This document shows positions 28,459 through 37,916 of a stretch of DNA of 64,000 bases, piece by piece. Each line of letters starts with the position of its first letter. Positions within the stretch are counted from its first letter, which is position 1. Both the position numbers and the translations under genes were made by a program. The notes under the pieces are model-generated. The model made no database searches and was not told the DNA's origin. It saw nothing but the letters and a program-made list of their open reading frames with translations. The stretch comes from Ruminococcus callidus (lineage in GTDB: Bacteria > Bacillota > Clostridia > Oscillospirales > Ruminococcaceae), in the NCBI RefSeq assembly GCF_020709055.1, contig NZ_JAJFCK010000013.1, positions 16,053 through 80,052 of the forward strand, read 5' to 3'.

Positions 28459-28918
28459 TCACTTCATATCCTTTCAAAAATTCAAGCGTTGTGAGTGCTT
28501 TTGCCGTATGAAAACTGATCTGATGCGTTGGCTTTTTAAATTTAGCAAGTTCCCAGAATGCAGCCCTTGAAATTTTACCGTCTACAAAATCCTGCACATA
28601 ATTGAATATTGTATCATTCGCCATTGGTCCTTCTACAATATCATAATCATGTGGCTCGCCAAGCCGACAACTTGCAATAAAATCAAGCCATTCTTCCGTC
28701 ATTTCAGGAAAAATAAGCGTTTTCAATTTTTCATTTGGTCTGTACAAATACTCGTTGATAATACCCTTTCCTGTAAATCTCGTTGCCCATCTTCTTGCCT
28801 GCTCCGGCATCATGGTGCAATAGAATCCAAAATAGAAATCTTTGTTATACTTTGCAACTCGAATTTCAGGATATTCAACAATTTGCGTACTTCCGTGATA
28901 TATGATGATATCCTTCAT
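28451..28918 (-). CDS. DUF3990 protein (ADP-ribosyltransferase-like)
   Basis: The 155-residue protein starts IIIYHGSTQIVEYPEIRVAK and contains KDFYFGFYCTMMPEQARRWA and PHDYDIVEGPMANDTIFNYV, the conserved blocks of DUF3990. This family is thought to have a fold related to ADP-ribosylating toxins, with H-G-S near the start and a downstream Glu. ATG 28,918 follows AAGGAG. With the overlapping 28,018-28,458 gene it forms a likely toxin-antitoxin or defence pair. Confidence 0.8.
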   Translation of the reverse strand: MKDIIIYHGSTQIVEYPEIRVAKYNKDFYFGFYCTMMPEQARRWATRFTGKGIINEYLYRPNEKLKTLIFPEMTEEWLDFIASCRLGEPHDYDIVEGPMANDTIFNYVQDFVDGKISRAAFWELAKFKKPTHQISFHTAKALTTLEFLKGYEVNE

Positions 28919-29011
28919 AAATTTTTTCTCCTTGTGAGTTAAGCTATTTTTATTCAGTCTAATAGTTACTCATAAATTATAGCAATTGAACACTCTGTTC
29001 TACTTCTAAGA

Positions 29012-31552
29012 TTAACCAAATATTTTCTTTAAATAAGGAATGATCGCATCAAATAGTTTCTTACTCCAATTAGCATGAAATTCAGCAACTTGTTTCCAGT
29101 CTGACTCATTCAACAAATTTACTCCAGTTAATTCTTTCCAAATATAAGCTCCTTTGTAAGCATCTCCCCTGTCCCAGGCAACGGTTCCTCCAATCATTTC
29201 TTCAATCTCTGTTTTGTACTTCTTGATTTCATCAAATACAGCCTTATTTTTTTCTTTCTCTTTTGTATTTATCGCAATACCTACCGATGCACGTGATTGA
29301 GCAAAATAACAATAGACACTGCATCCGGAAATCCCAAAATATCCGTGTTTCGATGCTGATTTACTTGGGCAAACATTTTTAAATGCCCCTTTTCCATGCT
29401 TTTCATGAATAAAGTCCATTGCATATGTCCAGTAACGAATATAGAATGCATCAATGTCATCAGCAGACGATTGATTATCTTTCAGATAGAAAACCAAGTC
29501 CATTGGATCTATTCCATACAAAGCAAATATTTTTCTAAGGATAGATATCTTGCGTGCTGTGCTTGTGTTTTTTTCAACGTAGATATTCTCATCGATCTTT
29601 AATGCACTTCGCAGCTCTGATTCATTTGCTCTCACACATGAGGACAATTCAGATGCATTTTTATCACTATATGCAAGCGCTGTCAGAACAGACTTATCTT
29701 TTTGATGAAGATACTTCAGAATATGCTCAAACATATCAGCCCAGCTTGAAACATTCTGCTCTGTATTTTTATATGCATATTTGATGATATCCCTACCAGT
29801 CAAGTCGTAATCATCATCGTCCAATGTGCATGAATCAAACTCTTTTTTAGCTGGAACAAAATTGGTTTCAGGGTACTTCCATATCGTTACAGCATATTTT
29901 ATCATTTCCTCGTTGCGTTCTTCCAGTTCTGCAAGTCCCCATGTCTCTTTAGCTGCAATTCGCTGATTCATTCTTATTCCGCTGTGCTTATATCCAAATT
30001 CCTTTGCATCCCGTTTTTCTTCAAATGACGAATTGCTGAGATTTGGATTATAGCCTGTCAATGTCAAGTTTGCCAGACGGTGCAGCCATTCAGAATGAAT
30101 TTCTTCTGCATTTACGCCTAATGTCTCATTCCACGCAGGAGTAAGATGCTGTGGCATAATATGTTCGATAGAATAAGTATTATTATCAAGATGTGTAAAT
30201 ACGTCTTTTGTTTCAACTGTTCCATAATTTTCAAAACGCTCAAATAAATATGACTTGTACTTGCCTGTCATTTTATACACTTGTTTTGCAGACAGTGCGG
30301 ATTGGAATTCGTCATCATCCGGATATCGTCCACTCTCCTTCTTGGAAAGCAATGCGTATATAAATTTATCGACATAATGATCTGGTGTATTATCAAATTT
30401 CAGTATTTCCCGATTGAGATTCAAAAAAATCTTGTTTAATGCATTTGTCGGAACTTCGCAAATATTTCTTCGGAACAGATAGCTTTCGGTGATCAGGAAT
30501 ATTTGCAACAAATCATCTGTTGTAATTTTTTCATCTTGGTGTAATCTCAGTATTTCCAGGAAAAACGGACGTGTTACAGTGATATCAAGCCGTTTAAAAC
30601 GATAAAGGCAATCATCTAACTTCTGATTTCCAAATTCACTTTTGCAAGTGATCAACTTCTCGTAAAACCTTGCATATCTCAGCAAATCGGAAAGAAGAGT
30701 ATCAATGGGAAGACTCACGGTTTCAGCATATGACTTGAATGCTTTATATACATTGTTGATATTTGGTGTAATCTGCTGCTTGATGCTCAAATAATCTCTG
30801 ATAAAAGCACTCACATGATTTTCTGTACATTTTTCAATCTTTGCCCAGTAAGTATCAAAATAATGGCTCTGATCTTTTGCCGGTAAACTCATCAAAACAT
30901 AATTTCGGATCTTGTCCCCCTCATTCAGAGCAAGTCCCGTAGAATTTAAACTTTCAAATATCAGCTGTGCATTATCTTCTTTATCAAGTGTAATGCTGAT
31001 AATTTCGAGCTTGTCGATCGCATGATACAAGTCGATAACAGGAACCTCTTCACGCATAATCGTATCATAGAAGAATTGATAGTTGATCGTCAGATTAGAA
31101 CTCCTGTCATAGTCTTCTTCTGCCCCAAACAATCGATACAGAGCATCTCTATCACTCTTCACAGGAATTAATTTGATTCTATCATTTTCCTCTGCATATG
31201 GTGCTATGAGAAATCTCTGAGCGATCTGTTCATCCAGTCTATTCTCTTCTACGTTCACTTTTTCATTCGCAATCAGATTTTTAATTGCCAACAGCATCAA
31301 TGTGATGGTAGTCAGTCTTTGCTGTCCATCAATAACATGATATACAATTTTTCCACCAATAGGAACTACTTCCGATACGATACTGCCAAAGAAATGACTT
31401 TGCCGATCATTTTTTGCAATTTTGACTAAATCATCATAAAGCTGACGGCAGTTTTCATATTTCCAATCATATTTTCTCTGATAAACCGGTATGGCAAATC
31501 GTTTGTTCATGCCATCCAAAAACCATGTAATTCTATCCTCTGAACCTTTCAA
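29012..31552 (-). CDS. DUF262/DUF1524 nuclease (GmrSD-like type IV restriction)
   Basis: The 846-residue protein has an N-terminal DUF262/GmrS domain (FAIPVYQRKYDW near 20-30 and VIDGQQRLTT near 75), a DUF1524/GmrD His-Me nuclease motif YSIEHIMPQHL near residue 460, and a C-terminal DUF4268-like domain (VYCYFAQSRASVGIAI, IGGTVAWDRGDAYKGAY). GmrSD proteins use NTP to cut DNA with modified bases. The start is TTG 31,552 behind GGGAG. It follows hsdR by 50 bp and may be the last gene of the restriction operon, covering phages whose DNA modification defeats the type I enzyme. Confidence 0.85.
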   Translation of the reverse strand: MKGSEDRITWFLDGMNKRFAIPVYQRKYDWKYENCRQLYDDLVKIAKNDRQSHFFGSIVSEVVPIGGKIVYHVIDGQQRLTTITLMLLAIKNLIANEKVNVEENRLDEQIAQRFLIAPYAEENDRIKLIPVKSDRDALYRLFGAEEDYDRSSNLTINYQFFYDTIMREEVPVIDLYHAIDKLEIISITLDKEDNAQLIFESLNSTGLALNEGDKIRNYVLMSLPAKDQSHYFDTYWAKIEKCTENHVSAFIRDYLSIKQQITPNINNVYKAFKSYAETVSLPIDTLLSDLLRYARFYEKLITCKSEFGNQKLDDCLYRFKRLDITVTRPFFLEILRLHQDEKITTDDLLQIFLITESYLFRRNICEVPTNALNKIFLNLNREILKFDNTPDHYVDKFIYALLSKKESGRYPDDDEFQSALSAKQVYKMTGKYKSYLFERFENYGTVETKDVFTHLDNNTYSIEHIMPQHLTPAWNETLGVNAEEIHSEWLHRLANLTLTGYNPNLSNSSFEEKRDAKEFGYKHSGIRMNQRIAAKETWGLAELEERNEEMIKYAVTIWKYPETNFVPAKKEFDSCTLDDDDYDLTGRDIIKYAYKNTEQNVSSWADMFEHILKYLHQKDKSVLTALAYSDKNASELSSCVRANESELRSALKIDENIYVEKNTSTARKISILRKIFALYGIDPMDLVFYLKDNQSSADDIDAFYIRYWTYAMDFIHEKHGKGAFKNVCPSKSASKHGYFGISGCSVYCYFAQSRASVGIAINTKEKEKNKAVFDEIKKYKTEIEEMIGGTVAWDRGDAYKGAYIWKELTGVNLLNESDWKQVAEFHANWSKKLFDAIIPYLKKIFG

Positions 31553-31602
31553 TTGAATTTGCTCCCTTCATTTCCTTTATATGCCGATCTTAATAAATTC
31601 TG

Positions 31603-34600
31603 TTACGCCACAATCTGTACAGCATTATTCTTAACGCTTTCAATCGCCTGAATCAATGCTGTTCTTGTTTTTGTATCAAACATCTTGATAAAGCTGTACG
31701 GCTTGTCAAACGGCGGTTTCATCAGTATTTTTATATCTTCAATATAACCGTTGTTTTCAATATGATTGATCACTTTCAAGATAAATGCAATTTGTTGCTG
31801 ATTGAGAGAACTGTCATTGATAAATGTCGAAAAAGCTGCCATTGCACTTTCATGGTCAAGTTTTGCAATCTTGCGGACGAGCAAACCAAAAGGTGTATCG
31901 CCATATTCCCGTTTGTAATCCTCGCTGTTGCCGAGCTCCTGCGTCAGAATTCTTTCCAGTTCCTGATAATCTTCCTGCATCAATGGGAGATTATGATTCA
32001 GCTTGTAGATGACTTCATCGTTTTTGTGTTCTTCCACATAACGATTTACCTTCTTACGATAATCTTCAAAGTCATATGCTGCATCCAAGGTTTCCCCTTC
32101 CCTTTGATTCATTACAGAATCATCAAGACTCGTGAAAATTTTTGGGCGATGTACGCCATCATTCAGAAATTGCATCAGATCACGCAGCTCTTTTCGCACA
32201 TATTCCAGTGCCAGAATGTCAATATTCTTCCAGAATTCTTCTGTTTGAACATCTTTAATTTGAGTCAATTTCTTCTGAATTTGTGGAATCGTTGCTTTCT
32301 TTTCCAACGACTGTGCAGTAATGCAAAGCTGCTTTTTCAGATATGCCATTGTCGGCAGCTGATCCATATTTGCAAGCATGAGTCCATACATGAAGTTGTC
32401 AAAACGCTTTGCAAATTCATCAGTATCATAGTTTTGGATAAGAGGAGCGATCTGCCTTTCCAATTCCAGCACATTCAAATCGGATAACGCAGTCCAGTTC
32501 TCTGGCTTCTTATATTTCTCTACATATTCTGTTTTCAGGCGTACTGATACCAGATCATATGATAAATCACATACTTCATGATTACATAAAGTGACAAGTT
32601 CAGAACGAAAGTCTTGGTATTCTGTATCTGTATAATTGCTGTCCTGCATGGCAAAAATCAATCTTGTCCGCTTATAGAATATATTTTCTGTTAAGGATTT
32701 GGTTTCTGCAGATTCATAGCCGTTCTGATGTTCACGAAAATACTCGAAGTTTCCACAATAGTCGAATATCAAAAAGCGTCGTTTGTCGGTATATTCTCCT
32801 TCAATGCCGTCGATACAGGTCAGATCTTTGCAAAGTCTTGTCCCTCTTCCGATCATCTGCCAGAACTTTGTTTTGGAACGCACTTTCTTGAAAAATACCA
32901 GATTGACACAGCTTGGAACATCTACGCCTGTATCCATCATATCCACTGAAACAGCGATCACAGGCATGTCTTTTTGTTTGAAATCCTCTATAACAGTCTG
33001 GGCATAGGTATCCTCACAAGTAACACGCTGGGCAAATGTACCGTTATATTTCGGATAGAGCTGATTGAAACGTTTTACAATAAATTCTGCATGCTCTTTA
33101 TTCTGAGCAAAAATGATCGTCTTGCCGAGTTTATCACCGCCTTCTACTTTGATGCCCCGCTCCATCAGATCCTGCAAAACCATATCAACTGTCTTTTCAT
33201 TAAATACAAACTGATTCAGCTGTGCAGACGGGATAAAGTCCGGCATTTGTCCGTCTTCCGTGAAATCTTCCTCGTACCGTTCTTTATCTTCATCTGAAAG
33301 ATCATCGTAAGTAATGCCCTCTTCCAGAAACTTGGTTTTTACTTCATAGTTATAATACGGTACAAGTACATGGTCGGTATAAACAGCGGTTTCATAATCA
33401 TAAGCATAGGTCGGCACACCATTTTCCACTTCAAAAAAGTCATATGTATTGCGGTCGACTTCCGTCTTTGGCGTTGCAGTCAGTCCGACCATAATTGCAT
33501 CGAAATACTCGAAAATTGCACGATATTTCTTGAAGATGCTTCTATGGCTTTCGTCCGTGATAATCAGGTCAAAATGGGCAGGTGAAAATAGCAGAATCCC
33601 GTCTTTTGTTTTCGTGCTGTCGATGGCGTTCAAAATGGTCGGATAAGTAGAAAATACGATTCTTGCGTTTTTATCGTCTTTATTGCTGCAAAGATTGCAG
33701 AGGGACATATCCGGCAGATAGTTCTTGAAATCGTCTTTTGCCTGTTTTACCAGAGCGGTTCTGTCCGCAAGAAACAGGATATTCGTTACATATCCGCCAC
33801 GGCTCAGAACATCGGTCAGACTGGAGGCAGTTCTTGTTTTCCCCGTGCCGGTCGCCATAACAAGCAACGCTTTTCTGAAACCTTTTTCAATATGCTCACA
33901 TACGGCACGAATCGCACCTTTCTGATAATAGCGGTCTGTGATTTTATCATCAATTGCGATATTTTGAAGATTTTTGCGGCTGTTTCGGCGATTCATCAGC
34001 TTTTCCAGATCGCCCAATGTGAAAAATCCGCTGACCTTTCGCTGCGGCGATGTCTGGTCGTCCCAGAAATAGGTTTCAAAGCCGTTGGTAGTGAACATCA
34101 TCGGTCTGCGTCCGAACTTTCGTTCCAAACAGTCCGCATATAAAACAGCCTGTTTTCTGCCGATATTCGGGTCTTTGCTGGTACGCTTTGCCTCGATTAC
34201 AGCAAGCGGTAAGCCATCCTTGCCGAAAAGCACGTAATCCGCATAACCTTTCTGACCGAGTACGCCATTCATGTCATTCACTTCGTATTCTTCCCAGACG
34301 TTTGCATCTGTTCCGTCAAAAATCCAGCCCATGAATTTCAAGTCCACATCAATGTATTTCTTTCGGGTTTCAAATTCGGAAATATCCACTGGCTGAAAGG
34401 TTCGGGTTTCCTGATGCTCTGTTTTATGGGCAGTCAGCGTTGCAGACATCGCTTGAATCTGTTCCTGTAATGCCTTGATTTCACTGTCTTTTTGTGTCAG
34501 AAGAGATTCCTGCTCCTTGATTTTTTTGGTGTCTACAACGATTTTTTCGGTCGGAATCAGAGCAGGGTCAAAATGGCGTTCCTGATACGTTTCGCCATAG

Positions 34601-34971
34601 CAATAATCGATCCATTCAATAAACTCAAAGAGATTTTCCAACGAAAGCAAAGCATCCGCCCTGCTGACAGCTTTTTCCGTATGAACCGAGAGATTCCCCA
34701 ACTTGATGATATTCGGGAGTTTTGCCCACGTCCAGCGGTCAACCGCATAGCGAAACGTTTCTTCGTGAATCAGCGATTGCAGATTATCCCGATACGGCAT
34801 TACAATGGAATTATCGGCAGAATAAACCCATTTCACAGCAAGTTCCAGTGCCTTTCGGCAGCCAACCGCACACATCGCAGGAGAGGAAGAAAACACTTTT
34901 TCTGCTTCGATTGTGGCTTTGGAAAATAATTGATAGTCTGGTATTTTGCTTAAAAATTCAAAGTTTGTCAT
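31603..34971 (-). CDS. hsdR: Type I restriction endonuclease, motor/nuclease subunit HsdR
   Basis: The 1122-residue subunit translocates and cuts unmodified DNA. It has an N-terminal DUF4145-like domain (about 1-120), a coiled coil (about 145-185), a PD-(D/E)XK nuclease (GYADYVLFGKDG, then VIEAKRTS with Glu260 and Lys262), the SF2 motor with Walker A VMATGTGKTRTA (about 371-382), DEAD-type LIITDESHRSIF and helicase motif VI QMIGRGTRL, and a C-terminal helical domain. Its ATG overlaps the hsdS stop as ATGA. All motifs look intact. Confidence 0.95.
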   Translation of the reverse strand: MTNFEFLSKIPDYQLFSKATIEAEKVFSSSPAMCAVGCRKALELAVKWVYSADNSIVMPYRDNLQSLIHEETFRYAVDRWTWAKLPNIIKLGNLSVHTEKAVSRADALLSLENLFEFIEWIDYCYGETYQERHFDPALIPTEKIVVDTKKIKEQESLLTQKDSEIKALQEQIQAMSATLTAHKTEHQETRTFQPVDISEFETRKKYIDVDLKFMGWIFDGTDANVWEEYEVNDMNGVLGQKGYADYVLFGKDGLPLAVIEAKRTSKDPNIGRKQAVLYADCLERKFGRRPMMFTTNGFETYFWDDQTSPQRKVSGFFTLGDLEKLMNRRNSRKNLQNIAIDDKITDRYYQKGAIRAVCEHIEKGFRKALLVMATGTGKTRTASSLTDVLSRGGYVTNILFLADRTALVKQAKDDFKNYLPDMSLCNLCSNKDDKNARIVFSTYPTILNAIDSTKTKDGILLFSPAHFDLIITDESHRSIFKKYRAIFEYFDAIMVGLTATPKTEVDRNTYDFFEVENGVPTYAYDYETAVYTDHVLVPYYNYEVKTKFLEEGITYDDLSDEDKERYEEDFTEDGQMPDFIPSAQLNQFVFNEKTVDMVLQDLMERGIKVEGGDKLGKTIIFAQNKEHAEFIVKRFNQLYPKYNGTFAQRVTCEDTYAQTVIEDFKQKDMPVIAVSVDMMDTGVDVPSCVNLVFFKKVRSKTKFWQMIGRGTRLCKDLTCIDGIEGEYTDKRRFLIFDYCGNFEYFREHQNGYESAETKSLTENIFYKRTRLIFAMQDSNYTDTEYQDFRSELVTLCNHEVCDLSYDLVSVRLKTEYVEKYKKPENWTALSDLNVLELERQIAPLIQNYDTDEFAKRFDNFMYGLMLANMDQLPTMAYLKKQLCITAQSLEKKATIPQIQKKLTQIKDVQTEEFWKNIDILALEYVRKELRDLMQFLNDGVHRPKIFTSLDDSVMNQREGETLDAAYDFEDYRKKVNRYVEEHKNDEVIYKLNHNLPLMQEDYQELERILTQELGNSEDYKREYGDTPFGLLVRKIAKLDHESAMAAFSTFINDSSLNQQQIAFILKVINHIENNGYIEDIKILMKPPFDKPYSFIKMFDTKTRTALIQAIESVKNNAVQIVA

Positions 34972-36035
34972 AAAATTTCACTCTCCTTATTTTCTTTCAA
35001 AGTGATAAATCTTGATTTGTCGACCTGTTGAACGAACTTTTCAAATTCATATTGTTCTTCAATACTCGGAATAGCATATTCAAAATTACGGATTTTTTGC
35101 ATATTGATCGATGCTTGAGCAACTTGAGATACAAAACTCATTATATAATCATGGCTATACATAAATAAATGAACAAGAAACACGGGACTAAGTTTTTTCT
35201 TATTAATAATTGAAATTTTAGCAACATTTGGAGCAAGATGATATTTATCATTTTCATCAACCATTGCGACATCACCAATTGTTCCAGCATAGGTCATCAG
35301 TATATCCCCTATATATAATCGAGAACGAGGTAATTTATGTGATGTTTCTCTATCAATATATTTAACATTATCAAGTATTAATTTTCCTTGCTTACAATTC
35401 AAGCCACGAAGCATAATTATTTCGCCAGAATCTTGATAGTTAATATACTCTGTAAATTCAAAACCAGCAAGTTTTGTTACGTCACATAATTCCCCAATTT
35501 TATGTCTTTTTTCTTTATCTCTACTTGTATCATTCGGATCTCCAAACATCTCCACAAATCGGGCTTTCACAAGCAAATCAAGCTTTTCAAGCTGCTGCTT
35601 GCGGTGGGTGATGATTTTTTCTATTTTAGATAATGTCGAAACAATTTTCTCTTGCTCAGATAAATCGCAAAGATTAAATTCTTCTCTTTTATAATCCTTA
35701 AAATAAATATGTGGAATTGTTGCACCAGTAAAATATTTTTCTAAGTGCATATAGCGAATAACATAGTATAGATATTTAGGAATCACTTTTTCATTTGGCA
35801 AAATGTACTGCATTGTTCCAATTACAGAAGTTTTCTCAGGCAACAACATTGTTCTACCTATTCCAGCACCGTCTTTTACAACTGCAATATACGGCTTTTC
35901 TTGGTGAAAAAAATCAACTTTTCCAATCAAACCAGATGCACCATATATTTCATATTCACCATTTTTGTCAATAACATCAGACTGTTTCAGATTAGATGAA
36001 CCTTTTTCGCATACATCTCCGAGTCTAACTCGCAT
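34968..36035 (-). CDS. hsdS: Type I restriction specificity subunit HsdS (copy 1)
   Basis: About 355 residues with two target-recognition domains joined by the conserved helix KLDLLVKARFVEMFGDP; a second conserved helix FVQQVDKSR ends the protein. I prefer ATG 36,035 (MRVRLGDVCEKGSS). A GTG at 36,071 overlaps the recombinase stop and adds 12 residues encoded by the 16-bp repeat region. The C-terminal tail is shorter than in copy 2 (no QAQMLFDSLMQEYFG), so the last helix may be truncated. It differs from copy 2 in both recognition domains, so it would give another DNA specificity. Confidence 0.9.
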   Translation of the reverse strand: MRVRLGDVCEKGSSNLKQSDVIDKNGEYEIYGASGLIGKVDFFHQEKPYIAVVKDGAGIGRTMLLPEKTSVIGTMQYILPNEKVIPKYLYYVIRYMHLEKYFTGATIPHIYFKDYKREEFNLCDLSEQEKIVSTLSKIEKIITHRKQQLEKLDLLVKARFVEMFGDPNDTSRDKEKRHKIGELCDVTKLAGFEFTEYINYQDSGEIIMLRGLNCKQGKLILDNVKYIDRETSHKLPRSRLYIGDILMTYAGTIGDVAMVDENDKYHLAPNVAKISIINKKKLSPVFLVHLFMYSHDYIMSFVSQVAQASINMQKIRNFEYAIPSIEEQYEFEKFVQQVDKSRFITLKENKESEIL

Positions 36036-36043
36036 AAATCCAG

Positions 36044-36059
36044 CTACAAACACAAATTT
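36044..36059. repeat. 16-bp direct repeat, copy at hsdS 1
   Basis: CTACAAACACAAATTT lies 8 bp before the ATG of hsdS copy 1 and is repeated exactly, same orientation, at 39,060-39,075 just before hsdS copy 2. The segment between the copies holds exactly hsdS 2, DUF2971 and the tyrosine recombinase gene. Confidence 0.8.
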
Positions 36060-36067
36060 GAGAAACC

Positions 36068-37036
36068 TCACCCCATAATTTTCTGATGAGAACTCTTCAC
36101 ATTGGCTTGATTCACCATTGCATATTGCATTGTAGTATCAATTTGTGAATGTCCGAGAATTTTTTGCACCTGTTCGATCGGCATTCCCTTATCAATTGCC
36201 CTTGTTGCCATTGTTCGACGGAACTTATGCGGATGAATTCGCTCCAGATCAATGCTTCTGCCAAGTTCCCGAATGCGAATTTCAACGCCGCTGATTTTCA
36301 AACGCTTATGCGGTGCATTTAATGTAACAAACAATGCCGCATTTGTATCCTGTCTGCTTTCAATATAGCTTTTCAGATGTACTTTTGCTTTTGCATCGAA
36401 ATATACACGGCGTTCCTTGTCGCCTTTTCCATACACAACACACTCCCGACGTTCCAGATCAATATCCTCAATATTCAGATTGACAAGTTCCCCAACACGC
36501 ATACCGGTTGAATACAGCAGATCGATCATTGCCAGATCACGGCATTCTGTGCAATGATCTCTAAGCCTTTCGATTCCCTCATCGGAAATCACCGTTTTCA
36601 CTGCCTTTTTCGTCTTGATTTTGTGGATTCGCTTCATAGGACTTTTCAGAATGTAGTCCTCTTCTTCCAGCCACGAAAAGAAACTGGAAATATTTCTGCG
36701 AACATTGTCAACGGTCACATTGGAACAATTATTGATTTTCTGATAATCTGAAAGATATTCCCGCATATTCTCTGTGGTAACTTTCCTCACAGGAAATGGA
36801 ATTGTTGCGATCATATGCGTGATCGTCTTGCTGTAATAGTCGATCGTTCTATCTGAACAGCCCTCGATTCTTTTCGCATCCAGAAACATTTTCAAATACT
36901 CGTTATTGTTGATCTCTGATTTTTCCGCCTCTTTTTCCGAAAAGACTTTCAAAATGACTTCTTGCAGCTTTTTCATCTGGCTAACATTCAAGTATTCAGC
37001 CATTTCATTCAGGATCGTCATGATTTTCTCTTCCAT
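36068..37036 (-). CDS. Tyrosine recombinase (XerC/D-like) inside the type I system
   Basis: The 322-residue protein has an N-terminal SAM-like core-binding domain (about 40-130, YLKMFLDAKRIEGCSDRTI) and a catalytic domain with the Arg in STGMRVGELVNL, Lys in YGKGDKERRV, HxxR in HPHKFRRTMATR, His in KILGHSQ and Tyr in MQYAMVN. All catalytic residues are present. ATG 37,036 follows AAAGAGG. Such recombinases beside hsdS genes typically shuffle specificity genes; a 16-bp repeat at 36,044 and 39,060 is the natural candidate site here. Confidence 0.92.
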   Translation of the reverse strand: MEEKIMTILNEMAEYLNVSQMKKLQEVILKVFSEKEAEKSEINNNEYLKMFLDAKRIEGCSDRTIDYYSKTITHMIATIPFPVRKVTTENMREYLSDYQKINNCSNVTVDNVRRNISSFFSWLEEEDYILKSPMKRIHKIKTKKAVKTVISDEGIERLRDHCTECRDLAMIDLLYSTGMRVGELVNLNIEDIDLERRECVVYGKGDKERRVYFDAKAKVHLKSYIESRQDTNAALFVTLNAPHKRLKISGVEIRIRELGRSIDLERIHPHKFRRTMATRAIDKGMPIEQVQKILGHSQIDTTMQYAMVNQANVKSSHQKIMG

Positions 37037-37088
37037 ATTGGTATACCTCTTTCATTAGTAGTGTACCAACATCCCTGCGACCATTGTT

Positions 37089-37916
37089 CTATTTAATTAT
37101 CTCATCGTATAACTTGTCCAAAGAATAGATTCTGTTTTCTTTTTCATCTGCTGTGCCATTTTCAAGCAGATAATATTGAGAATGGTTCTTATCAGATTTA
37201 ATATTGAATATTCGACAAGCAGATGGAACAGCTTCAATGATGACTTCTTTAATTTCTATATTAATATATTCGCCCAATATTATTATAGCAATTTCATCTT
37301 GTTCAAAATCAAAGTAAACCTTTTCGCTTTCATCTGATTTTTGGGCTTTACCTATAATTCTATACTCTCTTTCATAGCTCCAATCATTGTTTTTATAATT
37401 ATACTCATTTTCAATTGCAGCTTTTAGATCACAAGCCCACCATTGCTTTTTATCTATTATATCTGTATACTGCATCGGTGTAATTCCTTCAAATTTCTTA
37501 TATGTAGAAAAACCAATGCATACTCCTCTACAATTATTGGCATAATGTGCCCATAATGGAGCAGAAAAACAGTTTTCTGACAGAGAAAGTATTCTACACT
37601 TTTTCTTTTCAGCTTCAAACAATCCTATGTCTTTTGATAGATAATCTACATTTCCGCCTTCAAATGGGTCATTAAGAAATTTTGCAGGTGACATAAACAG
37701 TCTGTGATTTTGCAGAATGTCGATTGTACGTGTTAAATCAATTGAAAAATCCACACTACGATATTTGAAAATCAGATGAGGTATCTTATTTTTCCAGTGA
37801 TCATAAGACTCTGTCTCGCACCGCTTTTCGTTCTTATATTGTTCATACTCTTCAGCTTGACGCTGACTTTCCTCAATTTCATATTCAGTTGGTTCATATA
37901 TTTCCATAATCATCAC
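37089..37916 (-). CDS. DUF2971 domain protein
   Basis: The 275-residue protein contains FKYRSVDFSIDLTRTIDILQ, LFMSPAKFLNDPFEG, LSENCFSAPLWAHYANNCRG and SYEREYRIIG, the conserved blocks of DUF2971, a family of unknown biochemical role often found in defence islands. Its start overlaps the hsdS 2 stop (TGATG), so it is translated with it. It lies inside the unit bracketed by the 16-bp repeats and would move with the hsdS cassette. Confidence 0.8.
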   Translation of the reverse strand: MMIMEIYEPTEYEIEESQRQAEEYEQYKNEKRCETESYDHWKNKIPHLIFKYRSVDFSIDLTRTIDILQNHRLFMSPAKFLNDPFEGGNVDYLSKDIGLFEAEKKKCRILSLSENCFSAPLWAHYANNCRGVCIGFSTYKKFEGITPMQYTDIIDKKQWWACDLKAAIENEYNYKNNDWSYEREYRIIGKAQKSDESEKVYFDFEQDEIAIIILGEYINIEIKEVIIEAVPSACRIFNIKSDKNHSQYYLLENGTADEKENRIYSLDKLYDEIIK

